32,824 bases of DNA, taken from positions 1 to 32,824 of the forward strand of contig JAAFJT010000052.1 in the NCBI GenBank assembly GCA_013298955.1, in the 5' to 3' direction. The notes under the pieces are model-generated. The model ran no database searches. It was given only the letters and a program-made list of their open reading frames with translations, and was not told the origin of the DNA. Source of the DNA: Chitinophagales bacterium (lineage in GTDB: Bacteria; Bacteroidota; Bacteroidia; Chitinophagales; Saprospiraceae). Shown here in pieces: positions 1 to 8,166 of this stretch. Within the stretch, counting starts at the first letter, position 1; each line of letters opens with the position of its first letter. Position numbers and translations under genes: made by a program.

Positions 1-10
1 AAAAAGAAAA

Positions 11-40
11 AGTCGTCGATTTTGCAATCGACGACTTTTA
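11..40 (-). terminator. Rho-independent terminator of the tRNA operon
   Basis: A perfect 11-bp stem (arms 11-21 and 26-36, loop TTGC) has A/T-rich runs on both sides. On the minus strand it follows tRNA-His by about 10 bases and is followed by a T-rich run, so it most likely ends the tRNA transcript. Confidence 0.75.
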
Positions 41-46
41 TTTTAG

Positions 47-121
47 GGAGAATGATGGGGTTTGAACCCACGGCCTCCTGAACCACAATCAGGCGCTCTA
101 ACCAGCTGAGCTACAATCTCC
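47..121 (-). tRNA. tRNA-His (anticodon GTG)
   Basis: Read on the minus strand, the sequence folds as a cloverleaf with D-stem GCTC, an anticodon loop containing GTG, and a T-arm with GGTTCAAACCC. The extra G at position -1 that marks bacterial tRNA-His is encoded (base 121) and faces C73. One T-T mismatch is present in the acceptor stem. The 3' CCA is not fully encoded. The gene lies 11 bases downstream of tRNA-Ser and is probably co-transcribed with it. Confidence 0.95.
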
Positions 122-132
122 AAATCAATAGG

Positions 133-219
133 CGGAGGCGCAGGGATTCGAACCCCGGGTACGCTCTCACGCACGGCGGTTTTCAAGACCGCTGCATTAA
201 ACCGCTCTGCCACACCTCC
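133..219 (-). tRNA. tRNA-Ser (anticodon TGA)
   Basis: This is an 87-base class II tRNA on the minus strand. It has acceptor GGAGGTG paired with CGCCTCC, discriminator G, anticodon TGA in a CTTGAAA loop, and a long variable arm typical of serine tRNAs. It is the first gene of a two-tRNA operon with tRNA-His. Confidence 0.96.
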
Positions 220-267
220 ATATTGTACTTAAAAAACTCGCATTTGAGCTTTTTTCTTTTCGCGGTG

Positions 268-298
268 CAAAGTTATAACCTTATTTTGAATTTGTAAA
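268..298 (-). promoter_or_regulatory. Bacteroidota-type promoter for the tRNA operon
   Basis: On the minus strand there is TTTA (295-298), 19 bases, then TAACTTTG (268-275). This matches the Bacteroidota sigma consensus TTTG-N19-TAnnTTTG with one substitution in the upstream box. The implied start is about 40 bases before tRNA-Ser. Confidence 0.6.
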
Positions 299-406
299 GG
301 GTTTGCACACTTTTTTTTGTTTTTTTTTCACTTTTTTTAAAATGTCAAATTTTAATGACATAAAAATGACAAATGAATCTTAACAAGTTAAACTTTTGTT
401 TAAAAG

Positions 407-438
407 TTGGCAGTTGCTTGAAAACCATTGTATCTTTG
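407..438 (+). promoter_or_regulatory. Bacteroidota-type promoter for a putative small RNA
   Basis: TTGG (407-410), 20 bases, then TATCTTTG (431-438) agrees with the Bacteroidota promoter pattern. No open frame of useful size follows on the plus strand before the hairpin-plus-T-run at 704-740, so this promoter seems to drive a non-coding transcript. Confidence 0.5.
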
Positions 439-444
439 TGGTAT

Positions 445-740
445 CAATAAACGAACTACTTTTTTTATTGATAACCAATTAATTATCAACCCTATACAAA
501 TAAAATAGTTATACCCTTTATTAAGAATAATTTTTGTTTATCGTGTTGGTGTTGTGCTACAGGTGCGGCGAATGAATGTTTTTTGAATTAGTGTGAGTGA
601 TTTTCAATGAAGTCCTTAATTCATTCGCCAACATCTGTTTTAAAAAAATAATTCGGATAGATTTTTTTGTTACACGTTTAGGTTAAATTTGCATTCATTT
701 CGTAAAAGAGATGTCCTAATTATGGGCATCTCTTTTTTTT
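445..740 (+). ncRNA. Putative structured small RNA, about 290 nt
   Basis: This stretch between the tRNA operon and the GH105 gene lacks a convincing ORF but has the parts of a stand-alone transcript: a promoter just upstream and a rho-independent terminator at the end. Its centre forms a strong stem, GGCGAATGAAT (567-577) with ATTCATTCGCC (619-629). An ACAGGTG/CATCTGT helix extends this outward across a small internal loop, enclosing a loop of about 40 bases. A second short hairpin, TTGATAA/TTATCAA, lies near the 5' end. Length and single-hairpin shape are compatible with a 6S-like RNA of Bacteroidota, but I cannot assign a family. Confidence 0.35.
704..740 (+). terminator. Rho-independent terminator (probably shared)
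   Basis: A 13-bp stem with one G-T pair (704-716 and 724-736, loop 717-723) is followed by a T run to 740. It ends the plus-strand unit. The last bases overlap the stop codon of the minus-strand GH105 gene, for which the weaker opposite T run may also serve. Confidence 0.65.
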
Positions 741-2109
741 ATTTCTGCTGCAATAATTGTAACGAACTATCATTGATTTCAAATGCTTTCTTTTTCAACA
801 ATTGAATCACCTCCGCCCCTGCTAAAAGCGTCGGACCATAGCCATGTGCCGCAAAAGGACTGATAGGGCGATGGTAATAAAAAGCTGGGTCAAACGCCAT
901 GCCCGTACCCACACACGTCCCTTCGACCTGCCCTTGTGCATTCACTTTGGTCGAAACCGCATGCCAACCCAATAAGGTCATCGGCGCATACGCCAATGGG
1001 TCAATCCAACCCCGATTTATCGCTCTGGCAAAGGCATACGTGTAAATCGCGGTTGCGGATGTTTCCAAATACGAATCCGAACGGTCTAAAAGTTGATGCC
1101 AAAAACCCGAACCCGATTGATACGCCGCCAAACCGCGCACATGCGCCCGTAAAAGTGCCAAAATCGCAGGTCGTTGCGGGTGGTTTTCAGGCAAAACATC
1201 CAATAATTCCACTTTCGTCATAATCGCCCAACCATTTGCCCTTGCCCAATGGAATTGCGGATGTTCCGTCATGCCTTCCACCCAACCGTGCATATAAACG
1301 CCTTTTTCGGGGTTAAACATCCGTTTGGAATACGCTAAAACTTGGGTACAGGCTTCATCAAAGTACTTTTGCTCACCCGTCAAAGCCCCCATTTGCGCCA
1401 AAGCGGGAATTGCCATGTACAAATCATCTAACCACATCGTATTGGGTTGCGGACGCATCCGAGCCAGTGTTCCGTCTTTCAACCGATGTTCTTTATTCAA
1501 AATATAGTCTATATGAATTTGAATCAATGGTTTCAAATCCGCCTTGTTCCCTGCCCGAACGGATTTAATCATGGCAGTACACATCGCTCCACAATCATCC
1601 AGCGCACGCGGTAAAATCAGATTTCGCAAAGGCGTTTTCGTCCCCCAATCCGTATTGTTTTCAGCTGATTTTTTAAAATAAGGAGCCGATTCTGCTAAAA
1701 ATTGCAAGCGTTTATCCGCATATTGCTTAAAACGAGTATCGCCTGTTGCTTCGGTGGCTAAAAACATCGCTCCATACGTCACGCCCCATTCGTAACTGAC
1801 CAACCGAAAATCGCCTTTTTTCAAAATGGTATTTTCATCCATTTTAGCCCAATCCGTTATCACCGCACCCGATTTGGCGTTTACATATTGAGCAGGAGTC
1901 ACTGTATCCAAATAACCAAGCATCCGATGTAGGATTTTCGTGACCGATTCAATTTCCACTTTGCCATAAGGAATGGGATAATCGGGTTTCAAAAGGTGCA
2001 AAGGCGTATTGGAATCATTCGCTTTGGTCTCGTTGCGTTGCGCTTTTAGACTTAGATGGGTCATCAACAAAGCGATAATAAGCAACAATTGAGTTGTTCT
2101 TTTTTTCAT
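739..2109 (-). CDS. GH105 unsaturated rhamnogalacturonyl hydrolase
   Basis: This is a glycoside hydrolase of family 105 (Pfam GH88 fold, YteR/RhiN-like), 456 residues long. Known members remove the unsaturated galacturonyl residue from oligosaccharides made by rhamnogalacturonan lyases. Visible family features are the (alpha/alpha)6-barrel helices, the RALDDCGAM and MWLDDLYMAIPAL motifs carrying the conserved acidic residues, HWARANGWAI, and GFWHQLLD. The start at 2109 (MKKRTTQLLLIIALL...) gives a clean signal peptide ending near LKAQ, so the enzyme is exported, probably to the periplasm. An upstream ATG at 2199 is open but would translate an intergenic inverted repeat, so I reject it. The gene stands alone, with no SusCD pair or lyase beside it. 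Confidence 0.88.
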   Translation of the reverse strand: MKKRTTQLLLIIALLMTHLSLKAQRNETKANDSNTPLHLLKPDYPIPYGKVEIESVTKILHRMLGYLDTVTPAQYVNAKSGAVITDWAKMDENTILKKGDFRLVSYEWGVTYGAMFLATEATGDTRFKQYADKRLQFLAESAPYFKKSAENNTDWGTKTPLRNLILPRALDDCGAMCTAMIKSVRAGNKADLKPLIQIHIDYILNKEHRLKDGTLARMRPQPNTMWLDDLYMAIPALAQMGALTGEQKYFDEACTQVLAYSKRMFNPEKGVYMHGWVEGMTEHPQFHWARANGWAIMTKVELLDVLPENHPQRPAILALLRAHVRGLAAYQSGSGFWHQLLDRSDSYLETSATAIYTYAFARAINRGWIDPLAYAPMTLLGWHAVSTKVNAQGQVEGTCVGTGMAFDPAFYYHRPISPFAAHGYGPTLLAGAEVIQLLKKKAFEINDSSLQLLQQK

Positions 2110-2127
2110 TTTATTAAAATTGAAGCG

Positions 2128-2187
2128 TTTTGTCATTCCGTAGGGAAACCCCGAAGCTGCATAAAAGATTCCTGTGGAATGACAAAA
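2128..2187. repeat. Intergenic inverted repeat (GTCATTCC type)
   Basis: Perfect 12-bp arms TTTTGTCATTCC (2128-2139) and GGAATGACAAAA (2176-2187) flank about 36 bases directly upstream of the GH105 start. It accidentally extends the reading frame. It looks like a REP/MITE-type hairpin rather than a regulatory operator. Confidence 0.6.
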
Positions 2188-2282
2188 ACGGAAGGACAAA
2201 AAGTGTTATTTTAAGTAAAAAACATTGGTAAGTGGTTTTACAAGAAGTTAGAAGAAAGGCTTTGCTGTTTTTTTACAACTTA

Positions 2283-2344
2283 TTTGTGAAAAACGCTTAG
2301 TAGTCGGGAAATAAATTTCCCGACTACTAAGCGTTTTTCACAAA
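2283..2344. repeat. Perfect 30-bp palindrome, REP-like
   Basis: Arms 2283-2312 and 2315-2344 are exactly complementary around a 2-base loop. The core TAGTCGGGAAAT recurs in a diverged copy at 16781-16810, so this is a dispersed element rather than only a terminator. It sits between the stop of the DUF3127 gene and the start of the GH105 gene and could also block read-through. Confidence 0.75.
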
Positions 2345-2355
2345 AATTTCATCCC

Positions 2356-2790
2356 TTAAAATGGCAAATCATCATCGCCGCCATCACTACTTGGCGCGTC
2401 TGCCACAGTCGGCATCGGCGATTTAGGCGCGGGTGATGGTGCAGTCGTTGTCGTTGCCGCAGGCGCGTGATGAGCAGGAGCCGCCGCTTTTTGGGTCGGT
2501 GCGACAGGTTTTGCATCGCCTGTGGCGTGTACCAAACTCCAACAATTCAGATTTGTCAAATATTTTCCTTGCCACTCGCGTCCGCGCAAGTCAAAATGAA
2601 CTTTCACTTCTTCCTCTTCCTTGAAATTATCCAACAGGATACAACGTTCTTTCAATAATTGAAATTTCACAAGTTGTGAATAACTTCCATCCATTATTTC
2701 TAACACAAAATCACGCGTTTGAAAACCAGATGTTCCTCTTGATTCGGTAGCAAATTTTTTATGCAATTTGCCGATAACTTCCAATGCCAT
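2356..2790 (-). CDS. DUF3127 protein with an SSB-like acidic C-terminal tip
   Basis: This is a 144-residue cytoplasmic protein of the Bacteroidota family DUF3127. The first 90 residues (MALEVIGKLHKKFATE..., QTRDFVLEI, VKVHFDLRGREW) form a beta-rich domain whose pattern suggests an OB fold. Residues from about 93 to 135 are an Ala/Pro/Thr-rich linker. The protein ends in GGDDDLPF. That order of compact domain, low-complexity linker and acidic DDDxPF tip is the plan of bacterial single-stranded DNA-binding proteins, whose tip docks repair and replication partners. The function of DUF3127 is not established, and a nucleic-acid role here is inference. Upstream lies the MCE gene on the same strand, about 100 bases away. 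Confidence 0.85.
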   Translation of the reverse strand: MALEVIGKLHKKFATESRGTSGFQTRDFVLEIMDGSYSQLVKFQLLKERCILLDNFKEEEEVKVHFDLRGREWQGKYLTNLNCWSLVHATGDAKPVAPTQKAAAPAHHAPAATTTTAPSPAPKSPMPTVADAPSSDGGDDDLPF

Positions 2791-2893
2791 ATTTTTAGTC
2801 GTACTAATTTTAAAAAAAAATTTTACTCAAATAAGATGCGAATTTAAATACTTTTTACGACTTTTTATAGAAAAAATCGCTGAAAACACATAT

Positions 2894-4003
2894 TTATTTT
2901 TGCTTGCTATCGTAATAATTTTCCAACTTTCTGTTTAAACTATCCATCCGAAATTCGGGACGCGCAGGGTCTTTCCCGATAGGCACATATTCATATGGTT
3001 TGTAACTTTTGAATGGATTCAAATTGACATAACGGCGCGGATTCAACCGAAAATCTTGCGATAAAAGTCCAAATAAAGACACCATTTTGTTCATATTGTG
3101 GTATAAACTATCATCTGCCATCAATTTCCCAAGCGTTCCATCGCCATTTTTCAACCGCGTTGTCATCGTATTCAAATCGGATACGGCTTTTTCAGACGTT
3201 TGCAACGTCTTTTTCAATTGATTCACCACCTCATTTGCGCCATCCGTTGTCTTTTTTAAATCTAATTGTTTTAAATTACCCGAAAACGATTCGGCATTCG
3301 CAATCATATTGCGAATTTGCTCATTCGATGATTTCAAATTCCCTGTAACCGATTCCATATTGCCCAAAATCGCTTCCATATTCGTAGAAGAAGCCTTCAC
3401 CAATTGTTGTACACCCGCCGTTGTCGCTTTTAAATTCTTGATACTCGACTCCATATCGGTAAACATTTTGTTGATTCGATTATTCGGGTCTTTAAAATCC
3501 GCGTTGATGGAATCCGAAAGTTGCTTATATTCGCTTTTGACTTCGCCGAGATAACTGCGAAATTGTTCGGTCGGCAACATCGAAGCAAGCATACCTTTGG
3601 AGTCGCCGCGCAATTTATCGCCGTCTTGCGCACAATCCGCCCCTTGACAGGCTTGTGGAAAAGTCAATTCTATCGCACTGCCGCCCATTGCCCCGTTGAC
3701 AAAAATCGTCGCCAATGCCGTTTTCGGAATCCCCGGATTATTGCTGATATTGATCACCAAATTCGGTCTGCCTTGCTCAAACTCAATCAATTTGACCGAA
3801 CCAATCGTCGCACCTTTGTAAAAAACAGGCGCGGAAGCCGTGATTTGTTGCACATTGTCGTATGGAATATGCAAATCAAGGGTTTTGCTCAATACATTCA
3901 TGCCTTTCAAAAAACGCCAACCAAAAGGAATGATGATTGCTAAAACCAAAAATGCAAAACAACCAATCGCAGAGGCTTGTTTTTTTTCTTTGGATAGTGC
4001 CAT
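2894..4003 (-). CDS. MCE-domain (MlaD family) lipid transport protein
   Basis: This 369-residue protein has one N-terminal membrane anchor (residues about 11-30, IGCFAFLVLAIIIPFGW). A single MCE domain follows (about 38-115, containing APVFYKGATIGSVKLIEF and VNGAMGGSAIELTF). A long helical region (about 145-310, with many LK/NL/SNE heptads) comes next, then a basic tail. This is the layout of MlaD-type substrate-binding subunits that assemble as rings in the inner membrane and carry phospholipids between membranes. The gene lies downstream of the amidase on the same strand and back to back with lptD, a common Bacteroidota grouping. The ABC partners MlaE and MlaF are not in the window. Confidence 0.88.
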   Translation of the reverse strand: MALSKEKKQASAIGCFAFLVLAIIIPFGWRFLKGMNVLSKTLDLHIPYDNVQQITASAPVFYKGATIGSVKLIEFEQGRPNLVINISNNPGIPKTALATIFVNGAMGGSAIELTFPQACQGADCAQDGDKLRGDSKGMLASMLPTEQFRSYLGEVKSEYKQLSDSINADFKDPNNRINKMFTDMESSIKNLKATTAGVQQLVKASSTNMEAILGNMESVTGNLKSSNEQIRNMIANAESFSGNLKQLDLKKTTDGANEVVNQLKKTLQTSEKAVSDLNTMTTRLKNGDGTLGKLMADDSLYHNMNKMVSLFGLLSQDFRLNPRRYVNLNPFKSYKPYEYVPIGKDPARPEFRMDSLNRKLENYYDSKQK

Positions 4004-4035
4004 AAATGTTTAATTTTGAACGCATTAGATTTTCT

Positions 4036-4122
4036 GAATTAGGATTTTTAAGATTCATTGGATTTTTTTTAGGATTTAAAAAAATCCTAAAAAAATCCAA
4101 TCAATCCTAAGAATCCTAATTC
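4036..4122. repeat. Large A/T-rich hairpin between amidase and mlaD genes
   Basis: The outer arms GAATTAGGATT and AATCCTAATTC and the inner arms ATTGGATTTTTTTTAGGATTT / AAATCCTAAAAAAATCCAAT form a long imperfect palindrome. It lies in the 139-base gap between two same-strand genes and could attenuate transcription into mlaD. It may also be a dispersed element, since a TCCTAAAAATC fragment recurs near 15269. Confidence 0.6.
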
Positions 4123-4142
4123 AAACCCATCACGCAGGTTAA

Positions 4143-5078
4143 TTAATTGGAATTTTTCTTTATTTTTTTCGGCTTTGGTTCAGTTTCTTTTTTCTCAACA
4201 ACGGGAATGATTTCAACCTCTTTTTTATACTTTTGAAACGCTGTTAAAATCGCATCGGTCAATTTTTCTTGCCCTTTTTCGTCACTGATATACAAACCTT
4301 CTGTATGATGATTCAAAAAACCCGTCTCAATCAAAACGCTTGGCATAGCAGTTGCCTTTAATACCATGAAACCCGCTTGCTTCACGCCCAAACTCGTGCG
4401 CTCAATAGTTTCCATTTGATTTTCAACGAGTTGTGCAAAGCGAACACTGTTTTCCAAATAATTGTTTTGAATTAAATTGAAAATAATATACGCTTCTGTA
4501 CTCAAAGGGTCGAAATTTGCATACTTTTGTTTATAATTTTTTTCTAATAAAATCGAAGCATTTTCGCGTTTCGCCACCCGCAGATTGGCTTCTTTCTTAT
4601 GCAAACCTAACGTATAAGTTTCGGTTCCCTGAACCGGATTCCCATCCGTCGAGTTGCAATGAATGGAGATAAACAAATCTGCCTTCGCTTTGTTAGCAAT
4701 GTCAGCGCGTTCATCCAATTCGACAAAAACGTCTTTTGTGCGCGTATAAACCACTTCGATTTCAGGAAATTTTTTTTTAATTTTAGTCCCCAACAGTAAT
4801 GCCATTTTTAAAGTATTGTTTTTCTCATAATGTATAACTGATTTTTTATCCTTGGTTTTGCCCACCGTGAACGTACCCGAACAACCTGCATCATGCCCGC
4901 CATGCCCTGCATCAATCACGACTTTTTTAAGGCGATATTCGGGCGCAGTGGGGGCTGCGTACAAAGTTTTTTTATCTTTGCCCTCCGTTAAAAAAACGTT
5001 AAAGTTGGCTGTTTTGATGCTTTGCGTAGGCAGCAAATTAGTGATGGTCGTTGTTAAAAAAAGAATGAAATTCCTCAT
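4143..5078 (-). CDS. N-acetylmuramoyl-L-alanine amidase (Amidase_3)
   Basis: This 311-residue zinc amidase cleaves the bond between N-acetylmuramic acid and L-alanine in peptidoglycan. An N-terminal hydrophobic stretch (residues 1-15) suggests export, and the catalytic domain runs from about 50 to 292. Zinc and catalytic residues of the family are all visible: His59 in DAGHGG, Glu85 in HYEKNN, His140 in SIHCNS and Glu251 in LIETGFL. The C-terminus is a Lys/Glu-rich tail without an SH3 or LysM domain. The start lies only 20 bases from the divergent lptD start, so their promoters must overlap the opposite genes. It is the upstream member of a pair with mlaD. Confidence 0.93.
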   Translation of the reverse strand: MRNFILFLTTTITNLLPTQSIKTANFNVFLTEGKDKKTLYAAPTAPEYRLKKVVIDAGHGGHDAGCSGTFTVGKTKDKKSVIHYEKNNTLKMALLLGTKIKKKFPEIEVVYTRTKDVFVELDERADIANKAKADLFISIHCNSTDGNPVQGTETYTLGLHKKEANLRVAKRENASILLEKNYKQKYANFDPLSTEAYIIFNLIQNNYLENSVRFAQLVENQMETIERTSLGVKQAGFMVLKATAMPSVLIETGFLNHHTEGLYISDEKGQEKLTDAILTAFQKYKKEVEIIPVVEKKETEPKPKKIKKNSN

Positions 5079-5098
5079 GCCAAGTCATTGATTTTTGA

Positions 5099-7894
5099 AT
5101 GAACAAAATTACAAAATATAGATTCGACGTATCTGCTCTATTTTTCGCTATACGCTTTTTATTTTTCGGCGCAGTCGGGGTGATTCCACTCGCTGCTCAA
5201 AATCCTGCTGTCAAAACAACCGTTCTGAAACGCACTTTGTCAGATTCGACTCGTCCTACGACGCTTTTTCCACCTTCGGATACGGCTCTCCCCGCTTCGG
5301 AACGCTTGGCGGCGGCAAATATAGCGTATTCCAAAGATTCTTTGGATGCAGAAGTGGATTATGGCGCGAAAGATTCTTTGATTTTCGACAATTCTAATCA
5401 ATTGGTCTATTTATATGGGGCGGCTTTCGTCAATTATCGCTCTTTGGCGTTGACGGCGGATTACATTATTATTGATATGAAAAATAATATTGCCACCGCA
5501 GAACCCCGTACCGATACGAGTGGAAAAGTGAAAGGTTTACCGCATTTTAAGGATGGAACGCAGGATTTTACGGCTGGAAAAATGCGTTACAACTTCCGAA
5601 CCAAAAAAGGTATGGTCTATGACGTGACCACGACGCAAAGTAATGTGTATATTCATGGTGGAAAATCGAAATTTGTGGGTGGCGCGGCGCGAGATTCCAC
5701 CACGGCGAAAGGCGACACGACCAAAATCGATGATATTGCGTACAGTTCCGATGCGATTTTCACGTCTTGTAATGCCAAACACCCTCATTTTGGGATACGA
5801 AGTGCACAACAAAAAATTATTCCAAACAAATTGATTGTTGTCGGTCCGTCGAATTTGGTGATTGGCGGGGTGCCGACTCCGTTTTGGGTTCCGTTTGGTT
5901 TTTATCCGATTACGAAAACCAAAGCGAGTGGGTTGATTATTCCCCGCGATTACGAATATCGGGCGGATTGGGGCTATGGATTGCGCGGTTTGGGTTATTA
6001 CATCCCGATTAATGACCATTATGATTTGACGATTGCCACGACTTTGTTCGTAAAAGGCACTTATGGAGTGAGTTTGACTTCAAATTATAATACGATTTAT
6101 AAAAATAATGGAAATATCGCAGTTAGTTTTAATGATAATGTGACCGAAGATGCCCAAGCAAGAGCTTCAAGACAACGCGCTTATACCTTTCGTTGGGCGC
6201 ATAATCAAGATTCAAGGGCGCATCCGACCATGAATTATTCAGCCAGTATTGACATACAAACCAATAATTTTCAACGCAATACGTATAGAGATTATAAGAG
6301 TCAAACTCAAAACCAATTAAATTCGAGCGCGAATTTTAGCAAATCATTCCCCGGAAAACCGTATAATTTTACGGCAAGTTTTGCGCATTCGCAAAATACG
6401 GCTACGCGAGAAATGAATATTACGTTGCCGAGTATGAATTTTACGATGCAAACCATTTCGCCTTTCAAACGCGCCAAAGCGGTGGGCAATGAGCAATGGT
6501 ATGAGAAAATTACGTTAAGTTATAGCGCGGAAGCACAAAATAGGGTCAAAGCGACGGATACGACACTTTTTCAAAAGAAAGTTTGGCAAGATGCCCAAAT
6601 GGGCGTTAAACATTCGGCAAGTTCAGGGGTCAGTTTTAGGTTATTAAAGTATTTCAATTTTACCCCTTCCATCAATTATAATGAATTTTGGTTTTTCAAG
6701 GAGCAGACTTATAATTTTAATCCTAATATCACAGACACCTTGCAGCGTCGGATTGTAAATCCAACGAATCCATCCGATTATACGCTTATCATTGATACGG
6801 TGCGGGCAGGGCGCGTCGATACGACGACAAAACAGGGTTTGTATCGGGCGTATCAGTTCAGTACAAGTGTTAGTTTGAGTACGATTTTGTTTGGAACGTT
6901 GAATTTTGGCAAAAAAACACCGTTGCGCGCTTTGCGACATACGATGACTCCGAGTATTGGGTTTGGGTATTCGCCCGATTATGCGCAATACGGGAATACG
7001 GTGCAGCGCGATTATCGGATTGGGCGCAATCAATTACAACCCTATAATCGATATGAAGGCGCGGCTTATTCCGCCCCGACAGGAACAAAACAAATGGGTT
7101 TAAATTATAGTATTTCAAATGTGTTTGAAGCTAAATATTTTTCAAAACGCGATTCTGCGGAGAAAAAAATGAAATTATTGGACAATATTAACATCAGTGG
7201 TGACTATAATTTTGCGTTAGATTCGTTTCGGTGGTCTCCTGTGAACTTTGGAACGGGTACGAATTTGTTTAAAGGATTGACGACGGTGAGTCTTAGTGGG
7301 CAATTGGATTTTTATAGTTTGAATGATAAAGGATTGAAAACCAAGACTTTATTGATTACAGATAAGAAGTTTCCTGCACGAGTTCTTTCGTTCAATATGA
7401 ATGCGAATACGAGTTTTAGCATTGGGCAATTGCGCGATTTGTTGACAGGGAAATTGACGGCGAATGGGGTGCAAAATGCGTCGATTGCTTCCAATGATAT
7501 TCGCAAAAATGCTAATAAAGAAAAGTTGACTGTTGAAGAATCGTTGGTCGATTTGGTTCAAAATTGGCGGATTACGCATAATTTTGGGGTGGCTTTGGGG
7601 AGTGCCAATGGGCGCGATACACTTGGAACGAATGATCATCGACTTTCGACGAGTGGTGATATTCAAATTAGTAAAAATTGGCGTATCACGGTGAGTCATA
7701 TTGGTTATGATTTCAAAAATAAACAAGCTACTTTTCCTCAATTTGGGTTTTATCGGGATTTGCATTGTTGGGAAATGGGCGCGAGTTGGCAACCAACGAC
7801 CAATACCTACCAGTTTTTCTTGCGCGTGAAACCCGGTACGTTTGATTTTATCAATATTCCTTATAATAAAAATGGAAGTGATGTGTTTAGATAA
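5099..7894 (+). CDS. lptD: LPS-assembly protein LptD (OstA-type outer membrane protein)
   Basis: This 931-residue protein has an N-terminal signal sequence (RFLFFGAVGVIPLAAQ). A periplasmic OstA/LptA-like jellyroll follows at about 85-250, with segments such as LVYLYGAAFVNY and LTADYIIIDMKNN that are typical of the fold. A long outer-membrane barrel then runs to the end with many alternating aromatic strands and a near-C-terminal FLRVKPG strand. LptD with LptE inserts lipopolysaccharide into the outer leaflet. The length fits Bacteroidota LptD. It is divergent from the amidase-mlaD pair, which joins envelope functions at one locus. No strong hairpin terminator is seen, though arms CCTTGTTTAA (near 7941) and TTAAACAAGG (near 7985) could pair. 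Confidence 0.9.
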   Translation: MNKITKYRFDVSALFFAIRFLFFGAVGVIPLAAQNPAVKTTVLKRTLSDSTRPTTLFPPSDTALPASERLAAANIAYSKDSLDAEVDYGAKDSLIFDNSNQLVYLYGAAFVNYRSLALTADYIIIDMKNNIATAEPRTDTSGKVKGLPHFKDGTQDFTAGKMRYNFRTKKGMVYDVTTTQSNVYIHGGKSKFVGGAARDSTTAKGDTTKIDDIAYSSDAIFTSCNAKHPHFGIRSAQQKIIPNKLIVVGPSNLVIGGVPTPFWVPFGFYPITKTKASGLIIPRDYEYRADWGYGLRGLGYYIPINDHYDLTIATTLFVKGTYGVSLTSNYNTIYKNNGNIAVSFNDNVTEDAQARASRQRAYTFRWAHNQDSRAHPTMNYSASIDIQTNNFQRNTYRDYKSQTQNQLNSSANFSKSFPGKPYNFTASFAHSQNTATREMNITLPSMNFTMQTISPFKRAKAVGNEQWYEKITLSYSAEAQNRVKATDTTLFQKKVWQDAQMGVKHSASSGVSFRLLKYFNFTPSINYNEFWFFKEQTYNFNPNITDTLQRRIVNPTNPSDYTLIIDTVRAGRVDTTTKQGLYRAYQFSTSVSLSTILFGTLNFGKKTPLRALRHTMTPSIGFGYSPDYAQYGNTVQRDYRIGRNQLQPYNRYEGAAYSAPTGTKQMGLNYSISNVFEAKYFSKRDSAEKKMKLLDNINISGDYNFALDSFRWSPVNFGTGTNLFKGLTTVSLSGQLDFYSLNDKGLKTKTLLITDKKFPARVLSFNMNANTSFSIGQLRDLLTGKLTANGVQNASIASNDIRKNANKEKLTVEESLVDLVQNWRITHNFGVALGSANGRDTLGTNDHRLSTSGDIQISKNWRITVSHIGYDFKNKQATFPQFGFYRDLHCWEMGASWQPTTNTYQFFLRVKPGTFDFINIPYNKNGSDVFR

Positions 7895-7978
7895 ACGATT
7901 GCGTTTGTAAAAGTTTTTTAATAAATCCATATTCAGACTACCTTGTTTAATGTATTTTTTTTTAAAATATTTGAAAAA

Positions 7979-8010
7979 TTTGATTTTAAACAAGGCTCTT
8001 ACTACCTTTG
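7979..8010 (+). promoter_or_regulatory. Promoter of the CotH/T9SS gene
   Basis: TTTG (7979-7982), 20 bases, then TACCTTTG (8003-8010) is an exact match to the Bacteroidota housekeeping promoter pattern. The predicted start lies about 150 bases upstream of the ATG at 8167, leaving a long leader. Confidence 0.7.
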
Positions 8011-8166
8011 AACATTGATTTCCTCCCAAGCATACATTTTTTGATTAAAATGGATTGATAAATATTTTTTATTTTAAAAAATAATACTATGTAACTACCT
8101 ATTTATCAATTATTAATCAAAAAATTAAGATAATCCCATACTCATTCAACAAACATCATAACAAAC

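Noticed and set aside
666-691. Second plus-strand promoter (TTTG ... TAAATTTG)
   Set aside because: The spacer is only 14 bases, and the terminator follows within about 15 bases of the box.
2110-2199. N-terminal extension of the GH105 frame from the ATG at 2199
   Set aside because: The 30 extra residues are translated from an inverted repeat. The internal Met at 2109 starts a normal signal peptide.
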